Source of the DNA: an uncultured Alistipes sp.
Lineage (GTDB): Bacteria > Bacteroidota > Bacteroidia > Bacteroidales > UBA932
Assembly: GCA_900544195.1 (NCBI GenBank)
Contig: UQUJ01000014.1
Location: 1 to 53,141 of the forward strand
DNA length: 53,141 nt
Direction of reading: 5' to 3'
Part shown: in pieces, positions 7,959-15,425 of the stretch
How the letters are laid out: each line of letters opens with the position of its first letter
Numbering within the stretch: the stretch's first letter is position 1
Translations under genes and position numbers: made by a program
The notes under the pieces: model-generated
What the model was told of the DNA's origin: nothing
What the model saw: the letters and a program-made list of their open reading frames with translations, nothing else
The model's database searches: none

Positions 7959-9416
7959 CTACTTTTCAGGAATATTCTCAAGCACTGCGACGAGGAACTT
8001 CCAGGTCTCGGCGACGGAAGCGATGTTCACGCGCTCGTCCGGAGAGTGAGGATAGAGGATGGTAGGTCCTATGGAGACCATCTCCCAGTTCGGGTACTTG
8101 GCTCCCATAATGGCGCACTCGAGTCCTCCGTGGGTTGCAGTGATCTTTAGTTCCTTACCGAAGAGGCTCTTGAATGTGTCTTCCAGAACCTTGATCATAG
8201 GAGTACCAAGTTTAGGAGCCCATCCGCTGTAAGCTCCTGACATCGAATACTCCGCGCCGGCGAGCTCAAAGACGTAACGGATCGAGTCAGCGAGGTACAT
8301 CTTGGCGGCGTCGATCGAGCTGCGGGTCAGAGAATGAACCGTAAGATGCCCTTTCTGTGTGCGGACGATAGCCATATTGGTAGAGGTCTCGGTCAGGCCA
8401 GGAAGAGTGTCGCTCATCCTCTGGACTCCGTGAGGGCAGGCAAGGATGGCCTTGACAGCCTTGCCGATCACCTTAGGGCTGATGTAACGGGCAGCCGGAG
8501 CGCTCTGCTTCTCATAGATGAGAATCATATCCGGGTCTGAGTACTGGTACTCGAACTTGGACTCCTTGAACTTCTTCTCAACGAGAGCCTTGACCTTGCG
8601 CGAGTCCGCTGACGGGACGAGGATCTCGGCCTCGGCCTCGAACGGGATGGCGTTGCGGAGGGATCCACCGGTGATGGACGCGACCTTCACGTCATATTCA
8701 GAGATTACGGCTTCGAGAAGACGGCAGATGATCTTGTTGGCGTTGCCCCTGAAGAGGGAAATGTCCATTCCGGAGTGTCCGCCCTTGAGTCCCTTGACGG
8801 TGATCTTGTAGCCGACGAATCCTTCAGGAGTCTTATATGTTCTGTAAGCGAAGTCAGCCGCGCCGTCAACTCCACCGGCGCAACCGGTGCAAAGCTCGCC
8901 TTCCTCCTCAGAGTCAAGGTTCAGAAGAATGTCCCCCTTTAATATTCCGGCCTTGAGCGAGTTGGCACCGGTCATGCCGGTCTCCTCATCGTAGGTGATG
9001 AGAGCCTCAAGCGGGCCGTGCCTCAAAGTCTTGTCCTGAAGAACGGAAAGAGCGAGAGCGACTCCGATTCCGTTGTCGGCTCCGAGGGTAGTTCCCTTCG
9101 CGGTCACCCACTCCCCGTCTATCTCGGTCTCGATAGGATCTGTGAGGAAGTCGTGCTTCGTGTCAGCGGTCTTCTGCGGAACCATGTCCATGTGGGCCTG
9201 CATTATCACTCCCTTGCGGTTCTCGTAGCCTGGAGTGGCCGGAACTGTGAATATGATGTTGCCGGTGTCGTCCTTCTTCACGTCAACACCGTGTTCTTTT
9301 CCCCAGCCCAGGAGATAGTCCTGAACCTTGCCTTCGTGCTTTGAAGGACGAGGAACCCTTGTCAGGCCGTAGAAGTTCTCCCAAACGGCCTTTGGCTGCA
9401 AATCTTTAATTGTCAT
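7959..9416 (-). CDS. pepD: Aminoacyl-histidine dipeptidase PepD (M20 zinc peptidase)
   Basis: Cytosolic dipeptidase that cleaves Xaa-His and similar dipeptides. The 485-residue length is right for PepD. Metal and catalytic motifs can be read in order: MQAHMDMVP (His and Asp ligand pair), LGADNGIGVALA (bridging Asp), YDEETGMTGA (catalytic Glu and ligand), LDSEEEGELC, and near the C-terminus THGGLECAIMGAKYP and YPHSPDERV with the last His ligand. The lid/dimer domain lies between. It starts MTIKDLQPKAVWENF. It reads towards rpsF but is separated from it by about 210 bp with a promoter and a REP-like unit, so it is a distinct unit. Confidence 0.95.
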   Translation of the reverse strand: MTIKDLQPKAVWENFYGLTRVPRPSKHEGKVQDYLLGWGKEHGVDVKKDDTGNIIFTVPATPGYENRKGVIMQAHMDMVPQKTADTKHDFLTDPIETEIDGEWVTAKGTTLGADNGIGVALALSVLQDKTLRHGPLEALITYDEETGMTGANSLKAGILKGDILLNLDSEEEGELCTGCAGGVDGAADFAYRTYKTPEGFVGYKITVKGLKGGHSGMDISLFRGNANKIICRLLEAVISEYDVKVASITGGSLRNAIPFEAEAEILVPSADSRKVKALVEKKFKESKFEYQYSDPDMILIYEKQSAPAARYISPKVIGKAVKAILACPHGVQRMSDTLPGLTETSTNMAIVRTQKGHLTVHSLTRSSIDAAKMYLADSIRYVFELAGAEYSMSGAYSGWAPKLGTPMIKVLEDTFKSLFGKELKITATHGGLECAIMGAKYPNWEMVSIGPTILYPHSPDERVNIASVAETWKFLVAVLENIPEK

Positions 9417-9449
9417 AGCGTTACTTATTAATATGTGAATATTTGAAAA

Positions 9450-10487
9450 TTATTTCGAAAGCGGGAAATAGCCCTCCGTTCCGAGCTGGTAGACAGCGAT
9501 CCTGTCCTGAAGGAGGGATGTCACACCGTCGGAGAGGCGTACCGTGCAGATGGCCGGGATCCTGTAGATGGCCACATTGGTCTTGGACTGGACAGCCTTG
9601 CCTTCAGCCTCTCCTATGGGCTGAGGAATAACCTCAAGAAGGTAAGGCTTACCGGACATGTTGTCGGCGGAGACCACGCCATCGGTGTCGGAAATTCTGA
9701 ATGCCACATAGGTCTGGGATTTCCTGTCCTTCACCGGAACCACGTCACATTTCAGCTTCTGGGTCTGGAAATCGCTGTAACCGATGAACATCGACATGTA
9801 TTCCTTCTCCAAGGCGGAGATCTCGGCAAGGGCGGCGCCCATGGCCTCGCCGCTGTAGGTCGCGTCGGTGTCGCCGGTGACGATCTGAACCCTCTTCTGA
9901 CGAAGGTTGAAAATCATGTCGGCGGCTTCCTTAGCCCTCTGTTCCAAGGACTTCTGGACAACCATATTCTGCTGCACGGCGATGCGGTTGTAGGATGCGT
10001 CTTCCTTTACTCCGCGGTAAAGCGTGGCGGCCTCGGATGTGAGGTTGGAACTTACACCCTTTCCGTTGAAATCAGCCCCGGCCTGCGTGGTGAACCTCCA
10101 CTCGGCGCTCTCACCGAAACTTCCGTCATTGACCGCGATAAGCCCCTGGGAGGTAAGCGAAAGGAAAGACTGTGTGGCCTTGTCAGGATTGACATAGTAG
10201 CGGAAATTCTGGTCGGCCTCGATGTACGGGGTCATACGGACCGTGCTGAGCGTGCAGGTGGTCTGGTCTGCCTGACGGGCGTCCACGCCAAGATATTTCT
10301 GGGCGTACTTGGCGTAAGGGCCTGCATAGAAATATTCACGGACGGCCTCCACCTCGATCGTGATGGTGGTCTGAGGAAGGGCGTAGGAAACGGTTCCCAC
10401 GGGGTTCTGGGCCGAGATTCTTCCCTCCGGCAGCAAAGCGGCGGCCAGACAGAGAAGCGATACTGTGCGGTAATTCTTCATATTCAT
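9450..10487 (-). CDS. Secreted DUF4831 family protein
   Basis: A 345-residue exported protein of unknown function that I place in DUF4831, a Bacteroidota family. A signal peptide is clear (MKNYRTVSLLCLAAALL, cut probably after ISA-Q at about residue 27). The mature part starts with YALPQTTITIEVEAVREYFYAGPYAKYAQKYLG, a stretch typical of the family. No lipobox and no catalytic motif is evident. Two starts are possible, Met1 or Met3. It lies 10 bp after the acyltransferase gene and is probably co-transcribed with it, which would fit an envelope role, but that is inference. Confidence 0.8.
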   Translation of the reverse strand: MNMKNYRTVSLLCLAAALLPEGRISAQNPVGTVSYALPQTTITIEVEAVREYFYAGPYAKYAQKYLGVDARQADQTTCTLSTVRMTPYIEADQNFRYYVNPDKATQSFLSLTSQGLIAVNDGSFGESAEWRFTTQAGADFNGKGVSSNLTSEAATLYRGVKEDASYNRIAVQQNMVVQKSLEQRAKEAADMIFNLRQKRVQIVTGDTDATYSGEAMGAALAEISALEKEYMSMFIGYSDFQTQKLKCDVVPVKDRKSQTYVAFRISDTDGVVSADNMSGKPYLLEVIPQPIGEAEGKAVQSKTNVAIYRIPAICTVRLSDGVTSLLQDRIAVYQLGTEGYFPLSK

Positions 10488-10497
10488 AAAATTTTTG

Positions 10498-11409
10498 TCA
10501 TTTCCATCTTTTGTGCGTCCAAAGGTAGTTCTCCGGGTGTTTTTCCAGATCGACCTGAAGCAGGCTGTAATATTCCTGCATTATCGAGTGAGGGGTCATC
10601 GTCGAGGCGTCGCGGCAGATTTCCTTGAATGTCCATTCGTAGTGGCCTCGGGAGACCGGGATCAGGCTCATGTAGAAGACGCTGTAGTGCAGTTTGTGGG
10701 CGATTGACGCGCCGCCGAGCATCGTCCGGGTCGGCTGGTGCATGAAATCGACAACATCGTTCACAGTGGAGTTCCGGTAGGGGCACTGGTCGGTCGGGAT
10801 TATATAGATTTTCTTGTCCTCCTTATGAGACAAGGCGAAACGCAGGAGGTTAACGGAGCTGACGTAGCCGGTGTAGCCGTCCCGCAGCACCGGAGCGCAG
10901 CGGTTGACCCGCATTATCTCGTCCCACATCCTGCTGCTCAACGGCTTATAGACGGCGATTACATTATCTACGTTCATCACCGATTGTTCCCGGTTTGGAC
11001 GGTAGTCGTAATTCAGGCAGCCTCCGGTTAGTTCCCAGTTGCCGAAATGGCTGTTGAGCACGACAACTCCGGGACTTTCCGCAAGCGCGGCCTCAACGGC
11101 ATCGACGTTAGTATATTCCACCAGACGTTTCCTGTGCAGCCTTTCCGGATTGCGGCATCCGCCGAACCAGATGGTCTCGGCTATCACCTCGCCGAAATGC
11201 TTGTAGAACGCATTGGAGATTTGCTTCAGCTCCTTGTATTTCTTGTCAGGGAAAGCGCGGGAGAGGTTGATCATCACCACATCACGGCGGTAATGCATCA
11301 CATCACGCAGCAGCCAGGCAAAGAAGCCCGCCCACACGTAATGGAACCCCAGCGGAAGCGCCGAGATCACCCTCAGAAGTCCTTGCATCAGTTTCGTCAA
11401 AATCTTCAT
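10498..11409 (-). CDS. LpxL/HtrB-type lipid A acyltransferase
   Basis: Membrane-associated acyltransferase that would add a secondary acyl chain to lipid A or a related lipid at the inner membrane. The 303 residues start with an N-terminal hydrophobic helix (LLRVISALPLGFHYVWAGFFAWLL, about 10-33), then RRDVVMINLSRAFPDKK. The HX4E catalytic motif is seen as SHFGNWE (near residue 122). Later YIIPTDQCPYRNSTVNDVVDFM and GHYEWTFKEI fit the family. Co-transcribed with the DUF4831 gene 10 bp downstream. Acceptor and chain length cannot be told from sequence. Confidence 0.9.
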   Translation of the reverse strand: MKILTKLMQGLLRVISALPLGFHYVWAGFFAWLLRDVMHYRRDVVMINLSRAFPDKKYKELKQISNAFYKHFGEVIAETIWFGGCRNPERLHRKRLVEYTNVDAVEAALAESPGVVVLNSHFGNWELTGGCLNYDYRPNREQSVMNVDNVIAVYKPLSSRMWDEIMRVNRCAPVLRDGYTGYVSSVNLLRFALSHKEDKKIYIIPTDQCPYRNSTVNDVVDFMHQPTRTMLGGASIAHKLHYSVFYMSLIPVSRGHYEWTFKEICRDASTMTPHSIMQEYYSLLQVDLEKHPENYLWTHKRWK

Positions 11410-11496
11410 CTTTCTACAATCTGTCGCACATCAGGCAAATATAATGAAAGAGGAGGTCAATATGAAATTTAATTATGATTCCGGATTCCGTACCAA

Positions 11497-12084
11497 TCAT
11501 ATTTCCAACCATTCGACCTCGCCGCCCCATATCGACAGGAAGCGGTGAAAGTCCTCCCCCGAAATCACGACGCTGGCCGTGTTCTCGCAAGGATGGAAAC
11601 TTATCTTGTCCGCCGTGCGTAATGCACTGTCAATGTAATATTTGACCCTATGTCCATTCGGGAATAGTTCCTTGGGATCCGCATCCTTTGGATTGATGTC
11701 GTTGATGAGTCCGAAGGCCGACACCGACCCAGGATGCAGATCAAGGCATCGAACCATCCTTTCCTCCGACGCGAAAGACAGCTTTCCCTGCTTCAACGTA
11801 TGCTCCAGGCTATGGATGTCGAGCGTCTTATGGCATTCCATGCTGACAAGGTAGTGCCGGTTTCCCTTATGGTTCCGAAAGAAAAGGTTCTTGCAATGCG
11901 TCGCGTCAGGAATATTCCCCCAATACGCCAGACACTCCTCCACCGAGCACAATGCCGGATGCTCGTACAACTTATATTCAATATCATTGGCCTTAAGGAA
12001 GTTCAGCACTTTGCTCCTCAGCCGGCCACGTTCCAATTCATCGATTTCCATCTGCATTTCTGTTTTGGGTGTAAATTTAGGCAA
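11497..12084 (-). CDS. YbaK/ProX-type aminoacyl-tRNA deacylase
   Basis: Free-standing editing enzyme of the bacterial prolyl-tRNA synthetase INS-like superfamily, which hydrolyses mischarged tRNA (probably Ala-tRNAPro). The 195 residues show the fold: YKLYEHPALCSVEECLAYWG, then the lysine motif HCKNLFFRNHKGNRHYLV, then LSFASEERMVRCLDLHPGSVSAFGLIND, which matches the PrdX branch, and VKYYIDSALRTADKISFHPCENTASVVIS. The family's catalytic Lys corresponds to the K of KNLFF. A stand-alone gene reading away from the Fic island. Exact specificity is inferred. Confidence 0.85.
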   Translation of the reverse strand: MPKFTPKTEMQMEIDELERGRLRSKVLNFLKANDIEYKLYEHPALCSVEECLAYWGNIPDATHCKNLFFRNHKGNRHYLVSMECHKTLDIHSLEHTLKQGKLSFASEERMVRCLDLHPGSVSAFGLINDINPKDADPKELFPNGHRVKYYIDSALRTADKISFHPCENTASVVISGEDFHRFLSIWGGEVEWLEI

Positions 12085-12271
12085 TTTTTCGGTTATGGGA
12101 ACGAGAACTCAGAAACGGCGTACCTAGATTCCTCGTATTTCCGAATCTTTCGCCTGACTGACACCTTGGGGATATGACTGTCAGATAAATGATAATTTAC
12201 GTGCAAGCTGAGCACAGATTAGGGACAAGGCCTATCGGCATGAGTTCGGAAGAATAGACAAAATAACCGCC

Positions 12272-12307
12272 ATTTCTTGCCGATAACGGCAAGAAATCCT
12301 ATATTTG
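12272..12307 (+). promoter_or_regulatory. Promoter with overlapping palindromic operator, upstream of fic gene 1
   Basis: ATTTCTTGCCG (12272-12282) and CGGCAAGAAAT (12287-12297) form a perfect 11-bp inverted repeat with loop ATAA. The promoter is CTTG (12276-12279), 20 nt, TATATTTG (12300-12307). The palindrome covers the -33 box and most of the spacer, so a bound protein would block RNA polymerase. The Fic protein encoded 34 bp downstream has an N-terminal helix-turn-helix and is the obvious candidate repressor. Confidence 0.7.
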
Positions 12308-12340
12308 TATCGGCATATGCTATTTTCCGTGCCGTAGATT

Positions 12341-13228
12341 ATGGATTACGTCTCTACTAAAGAATATGCAGCGGCACACGGTGTCGCCGAACGCACAGTG
12401 AGGAACTACTGTGTTCAAGGTAAAATTGCTGGAGCACAGCTTGTCGGCAAAACGTGGAGTGTGCCAGCCGAGGCTCCACTCCCTCAGCGCAAGAATGCAA
12501 AAAACAGGATATCTCACCTTTTGAAGACATTGTGCGAGCAAAAAGACTCCGGAATCAAAGGCGGAATATATCACCGCACTCAAATTGACCTGACATATAA
12601 TTCAAACCATATCGAAGGTAGCCGGTTAACAAAAGAGCAGACTCGATACATATTCGAGACTAACACGATTGGAATCACGGATAATGCTGTGAAAGTGGAT
12701 GATATCATTGAAACCACCAATCATTTCCGCTGCATCGACTTTATAATTGACCACGCGAAAGAGCCATTGACAGAAAGTATGATAAAACAACTTCACCGGT
12801 TGCTGAAAAGCGGGACTTCGGACGCATCGAAATCCTGGTTTACGGTCGGTGAATACAAACGGATACCTAACGAGGTTGGAGGAATGGAGACGACCTCACC
12901 ACAGAATGTAGGGCATGAACTGCGTGCATTGTTAAAAGAATACAGAGGGAAAAAGGTAATTCTGTTTGATGATATACTTGGCTTTCATCAGCGTTTTGAA
13001 GCAATACACCCCTTTCAGGATGGTAATGGCAGAGTCGGACGCCTGATAATGTTCAAGGAATGTCTTGATCACGACATTGTTCCGTTCATTATTACAGACG
13101 AACTGAAAATGTTCTATTATCGTGGATTGCACGAATGGAAAACAATTCCCGGGTACCTTACAGATACCTGTCTGACAGCACAAGACTATTACAAGAAACT
13201 CCTTGACTATTTCAGAATCAAATATTGA
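12341..13228 (+). CDS. Fic domain protein with N-terminal DNA-binding domain
   Basis: Fic enzymes transfer AMP or related groups from nucleotides to protein targets. The 295 residues begin with a helix-turn-helix (DYVSTKEYAAAHGVAERTVRN, about 2-22). The inhibitory motif [S/T]xxxE[G/N] is present as SNHIEG near residue 88, upstream of the Fic core, so it is a self-inhibited class II type. The active-site motif HPFQDGNGRVGR (about 222-233) is complete, with the catalytic His and both loop Arg. Such proteins occur as toxin-antitoxin-like regulators in Bacteroidota. A palindrome over its promoter suggests autorepression. Confidence 0.92.
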   Translation: MDYVSTKEYAAAHGVAERTVRNYCVQGKIAGAQLVGKTWSVPAEAPLPQRKNAKNRISHLLKTLCEQKDSGIKGGIYHRTQIDLTYNSNHIEGSRLTKEQTRYIFETNTIGITDNAVKVDDIIETTNHFRCIDFIIDHAKEPLTESMIKQLHRLLKSGTSDASKSWFTVGEYKRIPNEVGGMETTSPQNVGHELRALLKEYRGKKVILFDDILGFHQRFEAIHPFQDGNGRVGRLIMFKECLDHDIVPFIITDELKMFYYRGLHEWKTIPGYLTDTCLTAQDYYKKLLDYFRIKY

Positions 13229-13365
13229 AGCTGATTTCATGAATATTCTGTATAAAGCTCCTAAAAAATCACTATTTTTGTTATTTTGGAAACCCCAGAG
13301 AAATAATGTAATTACACAAAAATTAATATGAGACATCTTAGGGTGCCGAACATAACAGTAAACTA

Positions 13366-13458
13366 ATGAATACAGCGCAATACAACCACCTGTTCTCTTT
13401 CATCTGGAACATCGAAAAGAGCACAGAAGGACTTCTTAATGAAATATTGGAAAGATAA
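13366..13458 (+). pseudogene. Possible remnant of a type I methyltransferase (hsdM) start
   Basis: A 30-codon frame, MNTAQYNHLFSFIWNIEKST at its start. The part up to FIWNI resembles the N-terminus of type I restriction-modification M subunits, which then usually go on to a longer helical domain; here it ends after LLNEILER. Its TAA overlaps the ATG of the next Fic gene (TAATG), so it could act as a coupled leader peptide. The HsdM reading rests on about 15 residues and is uncertain. Type I loci often carry Fic genes in this phylum, which fits. Confidence 0.4.
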
Positions 13459-14624
13459 TGCAGACATATCTTGACTTCAACCAGTACATCCGGCAAGGAG
13501 AACCCGCCCAAAAAGACAGGGCGGAGGCTTGGCGCGTCGCAATAGGACTGCAGGCTGTGGATGGGCTGAAGACATCCGAATACCTTCAGCAGACAGCACG
13601 CAGGAACATCGAAGGCGACATAACCATAGATGAAGCACGTGAACTCCTGAAGCAATACTATATCTCCAAGACCACGCATAATTCAGGAGATACGGACAAT
13701 GAAGAAGCGGACAAAGTCTCGGTAAACATCACTAAAATCCTGTCCTCCAGGACATTCGATTTCAGCGCGAACGGTATCATATCTCTGCACCGAAGAATTT
13801 TTGACGGAGTATTCAAACACGCCGGGCGGATTCGCGACTATGACATCTCGAAGAAAGAATGGGTGCTGGAAGGCGCGTCCGTCAGCTACCTGAACTGGGA
13901 GGATCTGCACCAGGCCTTGGAATATGACATCGAACAGGAACGCTCATTCTGCTACAAAGGAATCTCCAGAGATGAAATGATCTCCCACCTGACGGGGTTT
14001 GTCTCAGGGATTTGGCAAATCCACGCATTCTGCGAAGGAAACACGCGCACCACCGCCGTCTTTACCATTCAATACCTCCGCTCCGTAGGCTTCGACATCA
14101 ACAATGACCTTTTCGCAGACCATTCCTGGTATTTCCGCAATGCGCTGGTGCGGGCAAACTATAAGAATCTTGTGAAAGGCATCGACTATTCTCCGGTCTT
14201 TCTTGAGCGCTTCTTCCGCAACCTGCTCCTCGGCGAACATTGGGACCTGAGGAACCGCTACCTTCACATCCATCCCTCTCCAGAGTGGAGCGTACAGCCG
14301 AACTTGGATTTCGGGACAGGACAAGTTCAGGACAAGCTCGGGACAAGTTCAGGACAAGTACAGGACAAGTTCCACACGGATAATCCGAACATCGAGGTCC
14401 TGATCCGCACTATAGGGGACAAGGAGTTGTCCGTGAAAGAGATGATGGAGTGCATCGGGCTGAAAGGACGGGACAATTTCCTGAAAGTCTATCTTTCTCC
14501 GTCAATAGGCGACGGTTTCATACGAGCGCTGTATCCTGATTCGCCGAGGCATCCCCGCCAGAAATACCTTCTGACAACCAAAGGAATGATGCTTTTACGA
14601 GCTCTTGCTGAAAAGATTATGTAA
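13458..14624 (+). CDS. Fic family protein with C-terminal winged-helix region
   Basis: A 388-residue Fic protein unlike its neighbour. The N-terminus (YLQQTARRNIEGDITIDEAR, about 43-62) resembles a VbhA-like antitoxin helix, though the usual Ser/Thr of the inhibitory motif is replaced. The Fic motif is HAFCEGNTRTTA (about 189-200), the HxFxEGNTRT form. Residues about 287-305 are coded by five 11-bp tandem repeats and give GQVQDK twice. After this linker comes a helical region (about 310-388, VKEMMECIGLKGRDNFLKVYL) that looks like a winged-helix domain. ATG overlaps the stop of the short upstream frame. Confidence 0.88.
   Translation: MQTYLDFNQYIRQGEPAQKDRAEAWRVAIGLQAVDGLKTSEYLQQTARRNIEGDITIDEARELLKQYYISKTTHNSGDTDNEEADKVSVNITKILSSRTFDFSANGIISLHRRIFDGVFKHAGRIRDYDISKKEWVLEGASVSYLNWEDLHQALEYDIEQERSFCYKGISRDEMISHLTGFVSGIWQIHAFCEGNTRTTAVFTIQYLRSVGFDINNDLFADHSWYFRNALVRANYKNLVKGIDYSPVFLERFFRNLLLGEHWDLRNRYLHIHPSPEWSVQPNLDFGTGQVQDKLGTSSGQVQDKFHTDNPNIEVLIRTIGDKELSVKEMMECIGLKGRDNFLKVYLSPSIGDGFIRALYPDSPRHPRQKYLLTTKGMMLLRALAEKIM
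14319..14373 (+). repeat. Five tandem 11-bp repeats inside fic gene 2
   Basis: GGACAAG recurs at 14319, 14330, 14341, 14352 and 14363, each exactly 11 bp apart; the unit is GGACAAGTTCA with small changes in its last four bases. Because 11 is not a multiple of three, loss or gain of one unit would shift the frame and remove the C-terminal domain. Confidence 0.85.
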
Positions 14625-14696
14625 AGTTTATGGCTCTGATATGCGTAAAACTATGCCGCGGGCGGAGTGCTTGACATAATATCTGACTTTACATAA

Positions 14697-15120
14697 GCCA
14701 TCATTCACCGCGACTACCAAGAACTCGGCAGCGAGATCCACATTGACATCTACGACGACCGGATGGAAGTATATTCACCGGGAGGAATGATTGACGGCCG
14801 CCTGATTCAGCAGTTGAACCCGCTTTCCGTCCCGTCCAAACGTCGCAATCCCCTCCCCACCGATTTCTTCAGCCGTCTTGACCTTATGGAACGACGTGGC
14901 AGCGGAATGAAGAAAATCCTCGGAGAATATGCCAGATTCGAGTCATTAAAGGAATACCACGCCCAGAGTTCAGTTCCAACGCCACCGAGTTCCACGTAAC
15001 CCTCTGGAATCTCAACTACGGCACCGATGTCGTAAAAGAAGTCGCTAACGACACATCTGATGCCACAAAAAGGTTCGTAAAAAGGTTCGTAAAAAGGTTC
15101 GTAAAAGAACCACCACAGTA
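14697..15120 (+). pseudogene. Truncated, frameshifted AlbA_2/RecG-like ATP-binding regulator
   Basis: From 14697 the frame reads AIIHRDYQELGSEIHIDIY and then DDRMEVYSPGGMIDGRL and MERRGSGMKK, the conserved C-terminal part of COG2865-type putative transcriptional regulators. An in-frame TAA lies directly before it (14694-14696), and the N-terminal AlbA_2 half is missing. Around 14960-14990 the frame shifts by one: one frame ends AQSSVPTPPSS, while the next frame carries on the family sequence (SSNATEFHVTLWNLNYG) to a tail of KRFV repeats and stops near 15120. So the gene is both truncated and frameshifted. Confidence 0.8.
15067..15102 (+). repeat. Three tandem 12-bp repeats in the AlbA_2 remnant
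   Basis: AAAAAGGTTCGT occurs three times without change, then a partial copy. It codes KRFV units in the linker of the broken regulator. Being 12 bp, copy change keeps the frame. Confidence 0.9.
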
Positions 15121-15264
15121 AATCCATCATAGGTATGGATGGCAAATACCGAGGGATAAGCTGTCATTGACTGTCCGTTTGATTATACGGCTACGAACAG
15201 ATCCCGACATTGGCTATGCGCGGCCTGTGATGGTCACATAATTGTCATAGGCCTACGACATAAA

Positions 15265-15296
15265 TTTGGTGAGTTGAGGAGTTTTGCGTATATTAG
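15265..15296 (+). promoter_or_regulatory. Likely promoter of the POT transporter operon
   Basis: TTTG at 15265-15268, 20 nt, TATATTAG at 15289-15296 (one mismatch in the -7 box). It lies about 130 bp upstream of the transporter ATG. The rest of the gap 15121-15425 shows no coding sequence. Confidence 0.55.
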
Positions 15297-15425
15297 TAAC
15301 TTGTTATGCGAGCAGGCAGAGAGTGAGAGGATTTGGGGCGCACGTATGACGGCCGGACAGATAGCCAAGCGGGGCATAGAATGAAATATTAATAACACAA
15401 ATAATTTAAAAGTAAACAACATTGT

